Source of the DNA: Bog-473 sp963726005
GTDB taxonomy: Bacteria > Actinomycetota > Acidimicrobiia > Acidimicrobiales > RAAP-2
Length of the DNA: 64,000 bases
Direction of reading: 5' to 3'
Assembly (NCBI GenBank): GCA_963726005.1
Contig: CAVSAT010000004.1
Location: 1-64,000 of the forward strand
The notes beneath the pieces were generated by a model, which made no database searches, was not told the origin of the DNA, and worked only from the letters and a program-made list of their open reading frames with translations. Each line of letters opens with the position of its first letter. Within the stretch, counting starts at the first letter, position 1. Below are positions 18,787 through 28,753 of this stretch, in pieces. The position numbers and the translations under genes were made by a program.

Positions 18787-19249
18787 CAGCGATCACCTCG
18801 AAGCGCTCGAGCGAGATGAGTGCGTCCTTCGGCTCCAAGCTCGCGGTCTGGGTCGCGTCGGAGCCACGCTGCGCGGTCGGCCGATCATCTACCCGGTCAA
18901 CTACGCCGTACACGATGGCGCCATCCTGTTTCGTACCCGGTGCGGCGGAGACCTCGACGCATCAACGCTCGACGCATGGGTGGCCTTCGAGATCGACGGG
19001 GCCGACAACCTCTACCACGAGGGCTGGAGCGTAGTGGTAGTGGGTCGCGCATCGCATGTAACCAAGCCCAGCGAGCTCGCCAACCTCACGTCCGTGCGAC
19101 TCTCGCCTTGGGCCGACGAGGACCGGTATCTGGTCGTGCGCATCCCTCTCGATGAGGTCACTGGTCGGCACATCCATCATCGTGCACCTTCGGTCGGGTC
19201 AGGCGGTAACGCTGCCACGAAAACGGGCTCCGACGTGACAATGGGCTGA
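18764..19249 (+). CDS. Pyridoxamine 5'-phosphate oxidase-fold protein
   Basis: 161 codons from a TTG that overlaps the end of the alcohol dehydrogenase gene. The split-barrel flavin-binding pattern is clear: LERDECVLRLQARGLGRVGA, then RPIIYPVNYAVHDGAILFRT, then AFEIDGADNLYHEGWSVVVV and VRIPLDEVTGRHIHH near the end. Relatives include single-domain PNPOx-like proteins of mycobacterial DosR regulons (for example the Rv3129 type). They may bind flavin, F420 or heme; the ligand is not evident here. It is one of four PNPOx-like genes in this island, the others starting at 29875, 33906 and 38351. Confidence 0.8.
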   Translation: MSSTSATSSDHLEALERDECVLRLQARGLGRVGATLRGRPIIYPVNYAVHDGAILFRTRCGGDLDASTLDAWVAFEIDGADNLYHEGWSVVVVGRASHVTKPSELANLTSVRLSPWADEDRYLVVRIPLDEVTGRHIHHRAPSVGSGGNAATKTGSDVTMG

Positions 19250-19440
19250 GGCGTTCTCTGCGTGTCCGATCGGCCCACGTCCGTGAGCCACCCGAGGAGC
19301 ATGCTTTCCAAGTGCGCCCAGATTCTGTCGTGTGCACTCGGTGATTTGGCCGATCACGCACATAGTCAATGCGTGTGCACACCCAACGGCGTCCCGAGTA
19401 CCTCGATGCCCGCCCCTGGTTGGGACTCTTCCGACCCGCG

Positions 19441-20133
19441 CTACCGACGGGTTTCAGATCCACGCTCAGCGGTGGAGTCTTCGAAGCTTGTTCCGGCCGA
19501 GGTGGCTACTCCGTCGTCGATGAGCGCGTGGGAGTAAATGTCGAGCAGCGCCTGGGCGACGAGACGCTCCCCCTCCGGAGCGAACATGTCGACGCCGAGT
19601 GCCCGCGACACATGCTCGTGGAGCAGCGGGATACCGGTTTTCATGGCGGTGACGAGTGCTGCTCGGATCCGGCGATCAGTTGCGGGTGTGTCTGGGCGGG
19701 CCTCGTCGGACCGGACGAGCCATTGTTCGGCCATTGTCACCATCTCGTCGAAGATCGGTCCCGCCGTGGGGGATCCATCAGCCAATGAGCGCGCCACGTA
19801 CCGCCCGAACCGCCTCGATGTCTGCTGGGAACTCGCCGCCGCGCCGGGATCCTCGAGGAGCTGAGTGTGGACACGGTGCAGCATCTCGAACACGTAATCG
19901 TCACAGGCCACTCGCAACGCGTCCTTCGACCCGTAGTGGTGTCGGAGCAGTCCGGCGGAGACGCCGGCGGTCTGGGCAATGGACCGGATGGTCGCGCGCT
20001 CGTATCCCTCGTCGGCGAAGTGCGTGAGAGCCGCTTCGCGGATCCGGGCGCGGGCAGTGAGGTCCTCGAACGCCACTGACCGCTCGTCCATCGGAAAGCG
20101 CGGAGGACTCGGCGGCTGGGGCGAAGAGGTCAT
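19441..20133 (-). CDS. TetR-family transcriptional repressor
   Basis: 230 residues from ATG 20133, which overlaps the permease stop by 4 bp. The N-terminal HTH is visible in REAALTHFADEGYERATIRS and IAQTAGVSAGLLRHHYGSK (residues about 31-70). The rest is a helical ligand-binding domain. It closes an operon of ATPase, permease and TetR, the same content as the mycobacterial Rv1218c-Rv1217c/Rv1219c cluster. It probably represses that operon in response to an exported drug-like ligand, through the imperfect inverted repeat at 22693-22718. Confidence 0.85.
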   Translation of the reverse strand: MTSSPQPPSPPRFPMDERSVAFEDLTARARIREAALTHFADEGYERATIRSIAQTAGVSAGLLRHHYGSKDALRVACDDYVFEMLHRVHTQLLEDPGAAASSQQTSRRFGRYVARSLADGSPTAGPIFDEMVTMAEQWLVRSDEARPDTPATDRRIRAALVTAMKTGIPLLHEHVSRALGVDMFAPEGERLVAQALLDIYSHALIDDGVATSAGTSFEDSTAERGSETRR

Positions 20134-21743
20134 TCGCCCTCTAAGTCTCGCCGTGTGAATGCCAACCCTCCCACGAGCGCGGCGACCACCCCGACCGCGG
20201 CCATAATGCCATTCGCCTCCCAATTCGGTTGCACGGCGGGGGCTGATGCCATCTGGTGGAAGACCGACGTGTCGAGTATCCAGTGGTTGATCGCACCAAT
20301 CCCGCCGACGATGACCAGGATTAGCGACCAGACGAGCACGCCGTAGACGACGATGGCCGTGGCCCGAGGTCGTATGCCGAAGACCAGGACTCCGATGCCC
20401 AACACGACGATCGCCGGTGGCACGAGGTTGACGCCGGCGACGAGCAGGGTCGTAAGGCTCAATCCGGCGTGCTGGGTTGCGGCTCCGAGCCACGCAAAGA
20501 GGCCAGCACCGGCGCCGCTCAGAACGAGCACGAGGAGCGCCACCAGGAGCCTCCCGCTGAGCCATGCCGGACGGGACACCGGGCGGGTCAGGAATTGCTC
20601 GAGCGTGCCGCCCGACTCCTCGGAGCGGGCCGCGTTGACCTGACCGGCGGCGACGAAGGCGATCAGGATCGCCTCAATGAGGAAGCAAACGCCGAGGACA
20701 GCGTCGGCACCGGTACCCGTCGCGCCCAGCTTGGCGAACACCTCTTTGACGGAGCCCGAGATCGTGACACCGGCCGATTTCGCGATGAGCCCGTAGAGGA
20801 GTGCCGATACGCCGATGGCCACCCACCAGCCGATGACCGTCCCCCGCATCAGACGGATTGCGAGACCCGTCGGACCAAAGAGCAGCCCGAGGTGGGCCTC
20901 CGAGTGCGCCCGGTCGGGCAAGATGCTCTCGCCGACGTCGCGGGCACCGGCGAGGTTCACCGCGACCGCAACCAGCACAGCCGTGAAGGCGACGATCGGC
21001 CAGAGGGCCGAGGGCTGGGGCGAGGTCAGGGGCTGGAGTTCCTCCACCCAGCCGAGCGGGGAGGTCCAGATCAGCCAGTGGAGGCCCACGCCCGCATCGG
21101 CGATCAGGCGCAGGGCGTAGCTGACCCCGAGCAAGCCGGCCCCGAAGGAGGCGGCCTGGCGACGGGTAGCGGCCAGCTGGCTGGTCACGGCACCAACGGC
21201 GAGGAACATGACGGCGGTGGCCACCATGGCCAGGGCGAGGAAAAGCGAAGGACCGACGGCGATCTTCACACTCGAGGCCTGTCCCGAGAGGACCGCGATG
21301 ATCGCGGTGATCACCCACAGGGCGACGGCGCCAGCCCCTAAGCCCGCGATCGCCTGAGTCGTGGCGCCGCGCCGCGTGGTCTGGCCGACGAGCAGGAGAT
21401 CCCATCGCCCGCTGTCCTCCTCTCCCCGCAACAGCTTGGTGCTCGTCAGCAGTCCCCACACGGCCCCGAGGATCATGAGGGTCATGGAGATCTTGAACAC
21501 GGTGAAGCCGGTCACCGTCTGCAGCTGGTGAGCGGGTCCGAAGAGGGCGCTCATCGCCTTGTTGGACCCGTAGGTCGCAGCCAAGGCATCGCGTTGCGCC
21601 GCGGTCTTGTAGATCTTCACGTAGCTGATCTCCGACGACGCGATGGCGATCCCGAAGATGTAGCCCCACAGGACGCCCGAGCGCGCGGCCTTCCGGGCGC
21701 TCAGGCTGGCGACGACGGTGGACGGCGATCCACCCTCACGCAC
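20130..21743 (-). CDS. ABC-2-type exporter permease (tetronasin/polyketide-exporter-like)
   Basis: 537 residues with about twelve hydrophobic segments in two halves. It includes FKISMTLMILGAVWGLLTST, GRWDLLLVGQTTRRGATTQA (the soluble loop found in both halves; the second copy is SGGTLEQFLTRPVSRPAWLS), and AIVVYGVLVWSLILVIVGGI near the end. The doubled six-TM layout matches permeases that pair with a single ATPase to export hydrophobic antibiotics. It starts 31 bp after the ATPase gene and overlaps the TetR start. Membrane protein. Confidence 0.85.
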   Translation of the reverse strand: MREGGSPSTVVASLSARKAARSGVLWGYIFGIAIASSEISYVKIYKTAAQRDALAATYGSNKAMSALFGPAHQLQTVTGFTVFKISMTLMILGAVWGLLTSTKLLRGEEDSGRWDLLLVGQTTRRGATTQAIAGLGAGAVALWVITAIIAVLSGQASSVKIAVGPSLFLALAMVATAVMFLAVGAVTSQLAATRRQAASFGAGLLGVSYALRLIADAGVGLHWLIWTSPLGWVEELQPLTSPQPSALWPIVAFTAVLVAVAVNLAGARDVGESILPDRAHSEAHLGLLFGPTGLAIRLMRGTVIGWWVAIGVSALLYGLIAKSAGVTISGSVKEVFAKLGATGTGADAVLGVCFLIEAILIAFVAAGQVNAARSEESGGTLEQFLTRPVSRPAWLSGRLLVALLVLVLSGAGAGLFAWLGAATQHAGLSLTTLLVAGVNLVPPAIVVLGIGVLVFGIRPRATAIVVYGVLVWSLILVIVGGIGAINHWILDTSVFHQMASAPAVQPNWEANGIMAAVGVVAALVGGLAFTRRDLEGE

Positions 21744-21774
21744 CGGCGCCCGTATTCGCGCCCGGATCCCCAGG

Positions 21775-22677
21775 TCAATGTGCAGGGCCGTCGCCCCCGT
21801 ATTGCGCGAGGAACAGTTCTTCGAGAGATGGCTCCCGACTCAACAGCTCGGTAACGGTGACCCCCGCCAACGCCTTGAGGAGCGGGTCGATCGATCCCCG
21901 AACCTGGCATCGAAGGACTCGGCCATTTCTCTCCACTGCCGTGACCCCAGGAATCCCAGAAAGGTCGGGGACCTGGCCCTCCAGCGTCACCTCCACGCTC
22001 AGCGCGCTGAGGTGGCGCATCTCGGCCAACGTGCCCATCTCAATCAGCTTTCCGTCGCGCAGAATGCCCACCCGGTCACAGAGGGCCTCCACTTCGCTCA
22101 TGATGTGGGACGAGAGAAAGACGGTCTGCCCCCGGTCCCGGGCCTCGGCGACGCAGTGCCGGAAAGCCTGTTCCATCAGGGGATCGAGTCCACTCGTCGG
22201 CTCGTCGAGCACCAGGAGGTCCGGCCGGACCATGAGTGCTCCGATCAAGATGACTTTCTGGTGGTTCCCCTTCGAGTAGGCGCGCACCTTCTTGGTCGGA
22301 TCGAGATCGAATCGCTCGATCAGCTCATCCCGGTAGGACTCGTCGACTTCGCCGTGGACGCGTCCGAGCAGCGCAAGGGTTTCCGCACCGGTCAGCGACG
22401 GCCACAGGTTCGCCTCGCCGGCGACGAAGGCCAGTCGGCGATGGGTCTCGACCGGCTGGCGCTGGCAATCAAGACCGAAGATCTCGCTGCGCCCTTCGGT
22501 CGGACGGCTGAGCCCGAGCAACAGTCGGATCGTGGTCGTCTTGCCCGCCCCGTTGGGTCCTAGGTAGCCGACCACCTCGCCCTGGGCAACCTCGAGGTCC
22601 AGCTGGTCGAGTGCCACAACGTCGCCATAGCGCTTCGTCAGTCCCACCGTGCGTATGGCCGCGTTCGACATGGGCAA
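21775..22677 (-). CDS. ABC transporter ATP-binding protein
   Basis: 300 residues. Walker A is GPNGAGKTTT (residues 39-48); the ABC signature appears divergent, YSKGNHQKV, in place of LSGGQ; Walker B is LLVLDEPTSGLDP; and the H-loop is FLSSHIM. This is the DrrA/CcmA-type single NBD that pairs with the downstream permease. The stretch upstream carries an inverted-repeat operator candidate about 16 bp from the start codon. Confidence 0.9.
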   Translation of the reverse strand: MPMSNAAIRTVGLTKRYGDVVALDQLDLEVAQGEVVGYLGPNGAGKTTTIRLLLGLSRPTEGRSEIFGLDCQRQPVETHRRLAFVAGEANLWPSLTGAETLALLGRVHGEVDESYRDELIERFDLDPTKKVRAYSKGNHQKVILIGALMVRPDLLVLDEPTSGLDPLMEQAFRHCVAEARDRGQTVFLSSHIMSEVEALCDRVGILRDGKLIEMGTLAEMRHLSALSVEVTLEGQVPDLSGIPGVTAVERNGRVLRCQVRGSIDPLLKALAGVTVTELLSREPSLEELFLAQYGGDGPAH

Positions 22678-22692
22678 GCCACCTCCAGGGAG

Positions 22693-22718
22693 GTATACAA
22701 CCGAGTAGTTGACTATAC
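22693..22718. promoter_or_regulatory. TetR-type operator candidate
   Basis: Imperfect inverted repeat: left arm GTATACAAC, spacer CGAGTA, right arm GTTGACTATAC. It is directly upstream of the ABC ATPase gene whose operon ends with a TetR gene. A second small palindrome, ATACGTAT, follows at 22719-22726. Binding here would block transcription of the exporter operon. Confidence 0.55.
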
Positions 22719-22913
22719 ATACGTATCATGACTGGGATCAGCACGTGCGGAGGCTGGAGTTCTACCCTCGCTGCGCCGGGGCTGGCTGAACCCTCAGTTT
22801 CCAGAAGAGACGAAGGGCAGCCTGGGTTCAGAACGGCCACGAGGGCGGTTCGCGCGACGCAGCCAGGAGGATCCTCCATTCGGGCCCGGTGTCCCTCAAG
22901 AACGCGGAGCACG

Positions 22914-22927
22914 GGACCTTCCTCCCT
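22914..22927. promoter_or_regulatory. DevR-like box upstream of a membrane protein
   Basis: GGGACCTTCCTCCC, identical to the core at 33809-33822. The left half is perfect, and the right half keeps TCCC but not the G before it. A possible second half-site (GGGACGTTTGCACCC) starts at 22936. It lies about 100 bp before the ATG at 23026, in a 350-bp intergenic region (22678-23025) that also holds the TetR operator. Confidence 0.5.
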
Positions 22928-23025
22928 AGTCCACGGGACGTTTGCACCCATCTCAGCGACCCCTCAGGCATGGACGATGGGGACAGATCTCCTCACTGGG
23001 AGGGATCAGGAACAAGGAGACTCAG

Positions 23026-23640
23026 ATGCGGCGCAAGGTTTTCGACATGCTCGCCAGTGTTGGTGGAGTGGTCGTGGTCATCGTGCTAGCGGTTGCCGGC
23101 TCCCTGTTGCTGGTGGGATACAACTTCGCCAACAACTACGTGCACACCCAGCTCGCTGAGCAGCAGATCACGTTCCCCTCGGCTGCGGCCTTCGCCCACC
23201 CCGACGGGCAGGAAATCACCAATTCGATGATCCCCTCGGTGTCCCAGTACGCCGGACAGCAGTTGCTCACGGGCCAACAGGCTGAGGTCTATGCCAACGA
23301 CTTCATCGCCGTGCACCTTCACGGGATCGGCGGCGGCAAGACCTACGCCCAGCTGAGCGCAGCGGCGCTGGCGCTGCCCAAGGGGTCGGCGGCCTACACG
23401 GCGGCCGAGGCCAAGGCCCAGTCGGTCTTCCAGGGCACCACGCTCCGCGGCCTGCTGCTCGAGGCCTACGGCTTCAGTCTGATCGCTGCCATCGCCCTCT
23501 GGTGCGCCATTGCAGCGTTCTGCCTCGCCGGCATCATGGCGGTCTTGGTCGGCCTCGGCTTCGCCCACGCCCGGCGGACGGGCGAGAACGAGGAGCTTCT
23601 CCCCAGCCACACGCCGCAGGGCACGCTCGTCACCGCATAG
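23026..23640 (+). CDS. Two-TM conserved membrane protein of unknown function
   Basis: 204 residues from ATG 23026, with AAGGAGA just upstream. One TM helix lies near the N-terminus (GVVVVIVLAVAGSLLLVGYN) and another near residue 160-185 (LIAAIALWCAIAAFCLAGIM). Between them is an extracytoplasmic domain of about 110 residues with ITFPSAAAFAHPDGQEITNS and GGKTYAQLSAAAL. Similar two-TM proteins occur in actinobacteria, but I cannot name a function. The preceding DevR-like boxes suggest hypoxic control. A perfect palindrome follows as terminator. Confidence 0.65.
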   Translation: MRRKVFDMLASVGGVVVVIVLAVAGSLLLVGYNFANNYVHTQLAEQQITFPSAAAFAHPDGQEITNSMIPSVSQYAGQQLLTGQQAEVYANDFIAVHLHGIGGGKTYAQLSAAALALPKGSAAYTAAEAKAQSVFQGTTLRGLLLEAYGFSLIAAIALWCAIAAFCLAGIMAVLVGLGFAHARRTGENEELLPSHTPQGTLVTA

Positions 23641-23664
23641 CCCCAGCAACCCTCCAGTGAGGAG

Positions 23665-23697
23665 GCGACACCGGCCCGCTCAGCGGGCCGGTGTCGC
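23665..23697. terminator. Perfect 16-bp hairpin between convergent genes
   Basis: The arm GCGACACCGGCCCGCT, one spacer base C, and the exact reverse complement AGCGGGCCGGTGTCGC. It sits between the membrane protein gene (stop 23640) and the convergent phosphoketolase gene (stop 23763). There is no clear T-tract, so it is probably a bidirectional high-GC hairpin terminator. Confidence 0.75.
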
Positions 23698-23762
23698 GTG
23701 TAGGGCCCAGAAAACACGGGTGTGTCCGATCTGCAATGAAGTGGACTCGGACCGCTCGCTGC

Positions 23763-26238
23763 TCAAGACCCCAGTCCGTGCGGCCAGACCCATTCGGCGA
23801 CGTCGGGGTGATCGTCGCCATGAGTGCGCGTCCACCTCTTGGCTTCGTTCCGTCGATCGATCATGACCTGCCGGGTGCTAGCGGCCTTGGCGGCAAGACC
23901 TGGAACCCGATCGATCACGTCGGTGACGAGATGGAAGCGATCAAGGTTGTTCATCATCACCATGTCGAACGGTGTCGTCGTGGTGCCCTCTTCCCTATAG
24001 CCGCGAACATGGAAATTTGCGTGGTTGTCACGGCGGTAGGTCAACCGATGGATCGTGGCCGGGTAGCCATGCCACGCGAAGATCACCGGGCGATCTGCTG
24101 TGAAGAGAGCGTTGAATTCGGCGTCGGGGAGGCCATGCGGGTGAATCGAGTCAGGTAGGAGGCGCATCATGTCGACGACGTTCACGAAGCGCACCTTGAT
24201 CTCAGGTAGGTGCTGCCGGATAAGGTCCGCGGCGGCAAGCGATTCCAAGGTCGGTATGTCGCCGGCACACGCGAGCACAACATCGGGTTCCTCGTCCTTC
24301 GTCTCGGTGGATGCCCAGTCCCAGACGCCGATGCCGCGAGTGCAGTGCGCTACCGCCTGGTCAATATTGAGGTAGTCCAACGCCGGCTGTTTGCCCGAGA
24401 CAATGACGTTGACGTACTGGCGACTCCGCAGGCAGTGATCGGCGACTGAAAGAAGGCAATTGGCGTCCGGGGGAAGGTAGACGCGTACGACACTGGGCTT
24501 CTTGTTGATCACGACGCTCAGAAACCCCGGGTCTTGATGCGTCAAGCCGTTATTGTCTTGGCGCCATACATGCGAGGTGAGCAAGTAATTCAGCGAGGCT
24601 ACGGGTCTTCGCCACGGAATCTTTGATGCCGTCTCCAGCCACTTCGCATGTTGGTTGAACATGGAATCGATGATGTGAATGAACGCCTCGTAACAGGTAA
24701 AGAGGCCGTGACGCCCGGTCAAGAGGTAGCCCTCGAGCAGACCTTCGCAGAGGTGCTCGGAAAGTACCTCAATCACACGGCCGTCTTGACTCAGGTGATC
24801 GTCGTCGGGCACGGTCTCGGCCATCCACTTTCGATCGGTGACGTCGAACACACGGTTCAGTCGGTTCGAGACCACTTCGTCGGGTCCGAACAACAGGAAG
24901 TTTCGGGGATTGGCGGCGATCACGTCGCGCAGCCAGGAGCCAAGGACACGTGTTGCCTCGTTGTCGGTTGTCCCGGGCCGCTCGACGTCCACGGCATAGT
25001 TGCGAAAGTCGGGAAGCTCGAGGTCGACAACCAGCAGACCTCCATTCGCGACGGGATTGTCGCTCATGCGTCGCTCGCCCTTCGGCGGCAACTCAACGAG
25101 CTCCTTGGTTGGACTCCCGTCGTCGTTGAACAGCTCTTCCGGCCGGTAGGACTTCATCCAGTTCTCGAGGGCCTGCCCTGTGAGCAGCGTCGGTGCGTGC
25201 GGACGGAATGGGAACCTGGTGAGCTCGGAACGTGCCCTCGACCTGCTGACCGTCAACCATCGGCGGCCCGGTCCAGCCCTTTGGAGAGCGCAGCACGATC
25301 ATCGGCCATCTCGGAAGCCGCCCCCCGCCGGTCTTGTGGGTCGCCTGAATTCGATCGATCTCATCCAGGCATCTGTCGAGCACGCTCGCGAACGACTGGT
25401 GCGCTTCCGCCGGGTTGGTGGTGAGGTCGATGGTCACATCGTGAGGGTCGTACCCGTAGCCACGCAGGAGTTGGTGCAGGTCCTCCGTCGGGATGCGAGC
25501 GAGGATGGTCGGGTTCGCGATCTTGTACCCGTTCAGGTGCAGGATCGGAAGGACCGTGCCATCACGGTCCGGGTTGATGAACTTGTTCACGTGCCAACTC
25601 GCCGCGAGCGCTCCAGTCTCGGCTTCGCCGTCACCGACGACGCAAAAGACCGTGAGGTCGGGATGGTCAAGGGCCGCTCCGTAGGCGTGGAGCAGTGAGT
25701 ATCCGAGTTCGCCCCCCTCGTGAAACGAGCCGGGCGTATTCGGCGCGACGTGCGAGGGAACTCCACCTGGGAACGAAAATTGCCGGAACAGGCGCTGCAT
25801 GCCCACTTCGTCTTGGCGGATCGAGGGATAGCGCTCGGTGTAAGTGCCCTCGAGCCAGGCACAGGCATTGGGTCCCGGACCGCCATGGCCAGGTCCCATC
25901 ACGTAGCAAGCATTCAGATCACGCCGACGGATCGCACGATTTGCATGGGCGTAGACGAAGTTCAAACCAGGGGTCGTGCCCCAGTGCCCGAGCAATCTCG
26001 GCTTGACATCCTCAGGCGCAAGCGGCCGCCGGAGAAGTGGGTTGTCCATCAGGTAGATCTGGCCCACCGAGAGGTAGTTCGCGGCTCTCCACCACGCGTC
26101 GAGTAAACGGAGCTCCTCGGTATCCATCGGCCCCTCGGCGTCGGCCAGGTGATATCCGGTCGGAGCGATCGTCTCTCCATTGCCGCTCGAATCCTCGTCG
26201 GGTGAGGTATCCACCGAGGTCGTGGCAGGGACGTTCAT
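23763..26238 (-). pseudogene. xfp: D-xylulose-5-phosphate/D-fructose-6-phosphate phosphoketolase, one frameshift
   Basis: About 825 residues when the frames 26238-25093 and 25256-23763 are joined near 25215, close to the usual 790-830. Family signatures are LLDAWWRAANYLSVGQIYLM, GHWGTTPGLNFVYAHANRAI, YVMGPGHGGP, SFPGGVPSHVAPNTPGSFHE (first signature) and the thiamine-diphosphate motif VVGDGEAETGALAASW. The C-terminal region has VRFVNVVDMMRLLPDSIHPH. It splits sugar phosphates with phosphate into acetyl-phosphate and an aldose phosphate. The divergent acetate kinase gene would convert acetyl-phosphate to acetate and ATP. Confidence 0.9.
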
Positions 26239-26306
26239 GCGAGCTCCTTAGGTGCGGTGGACGACGCTGCGAAGCCTACGCGTTCAACAAGCGCTAGAAC
26301 CGTGGA

Positions 26307-27411
26307 GTGCGGATACTCGTCGTGAACGCTGGATCGACCAGTCTCAAGCTTCGTATCGTCGACCGTGACGATCGTGTGACCGAGACCGTCGACCTCAACC
26401 CACCGGGCGACTCGCTGGAAGATGACCTGCGTCGCTTCTTGGCGTCCGCCGGACCGCTCGACGCGATTGGCCACCGAGTCGTCCACGGCGGGGCTCGGTT
26501 CACTCGTCCCGTCGTGATCGATGCCTCGATCCGAGCTCGAGCTCGATGAGATGAACGATTTAGCACCACTGCACAATCCGCCGGCACTTGCTGCAATCGA
26601 TGCGTTGCGTCACCTCTCGCCAAATGTGCCGGCGGTTGCTTGCTTCGACACCGCCTTCCACACTTCACTCAAACCCGCCGCCTCGAGCTACGCGCTCCCG
26701 ACAGCGTGGGTCGAAAACTGGCGCCTGCGCCGCTACGGCTTCCACGGGCTCAGCTGCGAGTGGTCCGTGAGTCGTGCAGCAGCGCTCTTGGAACGTCCTG
26801 TCGGTTCCCTCAGACTTGTGATTTGCCACCTGGGTGGAGGTGCCTCAGTGACTGCCACTGCAGGTGGTCGCTCAGTTGACACCACCATGGGTTTCACGCC
26901 GACCGAGGGACTCGTGATGGCGACACGCCCTGGCGATGTAGATCCGGGAGCTATCGCGTGGATTGCCGCCCATGGCGTCACACCGTCCGAACTTGCCGAT
27001 GCCCTCGAGCGGCGTAGCGGTCTACTGGCGCTCTCAGGTGGCACTACCGGCGACATGCGGGAGCTGCTCCAGCATCGGGCTCGTGGCGCGCCCGCAGCCA
27101 TTTTGGCGGTGGATGTCTATGTCCATCGCCTTCGTGCCAAGATCGCTGCGATGACCGCCGCCACGGACGGGACGGACGCCGTGGTGTTTACGGCTGGCGT
27201 TGGCGAGAACGCCGCCGAGATACGGGCCAATGCGTGCGAGCACCTCGAATGGGTCGGTATATCAATCGACGCCGATGCCAATCGGGCGGCAGATTCCGAC
27301 GACGTCGACATCAGCCGAGATGGTGCGAAGGTAAGGACCCTTGTCATACACGCGCGTGAAGAGCTTGTCGTTGCAGCCGGCTGCCGCGCAGCATTGCGTT
27401 CACAGATCTGA
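26307..27411 (+). pseudogene. ackA: Acetate kinase, one frameshift
   Basis: About 368 residues when frames join near 26535; the natural sequence would read ASIRAELDEMNDLAPLHNPP. Motifs: NAGSTSLKLRIVDRD at the N-terminus, GHRVVHGGARF, LAPLHNPPAL, ACFDTAFHTSL, RRYGFHGLSCEW, CHLGGGASVTA, TMGFTPTEGLVMATRPGDVD and FTAGVGENAAEIR. The GTG at 26307 is 68 bp from the divergent xfp start, so both probably share one regulatory region, though no DevR-like box is visible there. Reaction: acetyl-phosphate + ADP to acetate + ATP. Confidence 0.9.
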
Positions 27412-27545
27412 AGCTGCTCTATCTCACCCCCGCCCCGCCCCGCCTCGCCCCGCCGCTGCCCAGCCTCGTTCTGGGTGGCCGTTACAGAGTGACATCATCG
27501 GGCTCACGATGACCATCGTCCAGTCTGATAGCAACCGGCGAGTTG

Positions 27546-28613
27546 TCAAACGGGCACACGCCAGAGCAGCCGAGTCCCGCCGTCTGGGTCTGCCTGAATT
27601 TCGAAGCACCCCTTCAATTTTTCGGCCCGGTTACGAAGGTTGACGAGCCCTAACCCTGCTCCATTGACCAACGGCGAGGAGAACCCGGCCCCGTTGTCAT
27701 GGACCTCAAGGCTCACATCATCGGCCACGCTGATGGTTACGACACAATTGGTGGCTCGAGCATGTTTGCCCACATTGGTGAGCGCTTCGCGGACAACCGC
27801 TAAGAGGTGATCGGCCACGTGTTGAGGGATCGCGTTGTCGACCGGGCCACGGAAGATGATCTCAGGACGCATCCCCAGTGACGAAACCATCTCTTCGGTG
27901 AGCTCGACCACTTCTTGTCGTAGACCGCCCGGGAGGGGGCTCTCTCCGAGTTCGAAGATCGCAGTGCGGATTTCGGTGACCGTGGCGTCGAGTTCATCGA
28001 CAGCCCGGTTGACCCGTTCGACGACCTGATCACGTTCTGGAAGGCGTGCCGCTCCCTGGAGCGACATGCCGACGGCAAAGACCCGTTGAATGACACGGTC
28101 GTGCAGGTCGCGGGCAATCCTGTCTCGATCATCGATGACACTGAGCACGCGAACCCGATCGTGCAGGCGGGTGTTTTCAATGGCGATACCCGCCGCCAAC
28201 GCGAGAGCCTCGGCCAGAGCCTCGTCTTCGTCGCTGAAGTCCTTGGCGCCGACCTTGTCAGTCAGGTAGAGGTTGCCATAGACCTCGGAGCGGACACGAA
28301 CGGGCACGCCGAGGAAGGTTTCCATGTGGGGATGTCCGTCCGGGAAACCGAAGCGATCGGGGTGGATGCTGAGGTCCCTGAGCCGCAGTGGTGCGGGGTC
28401 GGTGATCACGATGCCGAGCACCCCTCGCCCGGTCGGTCTGGCACCGATCGCCTCTTCGTCGGCTCCGCTGAGTCCGACGGTCAAGAACTGCTCGAGAGCG
28501 GTCCTCGACTCGTTGAGCACACCCAAGGCGCCGTAGCGGGCGTCGACCAGGGAACACGCTTCTTCGACCAGGTGTCGCAGCAGGATGGGAAGTTCGACAT
28601 CGGCCTCGATCAT
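27546..28613 (-). CDS. devS: DevS/DosS-like GAF-domain sensor histidine kinase
   Basis: 355 codons from ATG 28613. Residues 10-155 form one GAF domain with the DevS-family segments SLVDARYGALGVLNE, FPDGHPHMETFLGVPVRVR and EVYGNLYLTDK. Next come HisKA_3 (RIARDLHDRVIQRVFAVGMS, phosphoacceptor His in LHDR) and an HATPase domain (HDNGAGF, GLGLVNLRNRAEKL). Mycobacterial DosS/DosT have two GAF domains, and the first binds heme to sense O2/NO/CO. Whether this single GAF binds heme cannot be told. In-frame conserved coding (RKVNDPAKLRRLLDAVLM) continues upstream of 28613, so the true start is probably a GTG at 28680 with an indel near 28668. Divergent from the devR-like gene. Confidence 0.85.
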   Translation of the reverse strand: MIEADVELPILLRHLVEEACSLVDARYGALGVLNESRTALEQFLTVGLSGADEEAIGARPTGRGVLGIVITDPAPLRLRDLSIHPDRFGFPDGHPHMETFLGVPVRVRSEVYGNLYLTDKVGAKDFSDEDEALAEALALAAGIAIENTRLHDRVRVLSVIDDRDRIARDLHDRVIQRVFAVGMSLQGAARLPERDQVVERVNRAVDELDATVTEIRTAIFELGESPLPGGLRQEVVELTEEMVSSLGMRPEIIFRGPVDNAIPQHVADHLLAVVREALTNVGKHARATNCVVTISVADDVSLEVHDNGAGFSSPLVNGAGLGLVNLRNRAEKLKGCFEIQADPDGGTRLLWRVPV

Positions 28614-28753
28614 GAGGACGGCGTCCAGGAGCCGCCTGAGCTTGGCCGGATCGTTGACCTTGCGGTAGGGAATACGTCACATCGTAGCGACGGACGGTAG
28701 CGGGGGAATGGGCGGTCACCGGGACGTGGGGCGCCGGCTCGGACCCTGGCACA

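Noticed and set aside
28086..28700. 204-codon plus-strand frame antisense to devS
   Set aside because: It mirrors the conserved GAF/HisKA_3 coding frame on the other strand and has no motif of its own.
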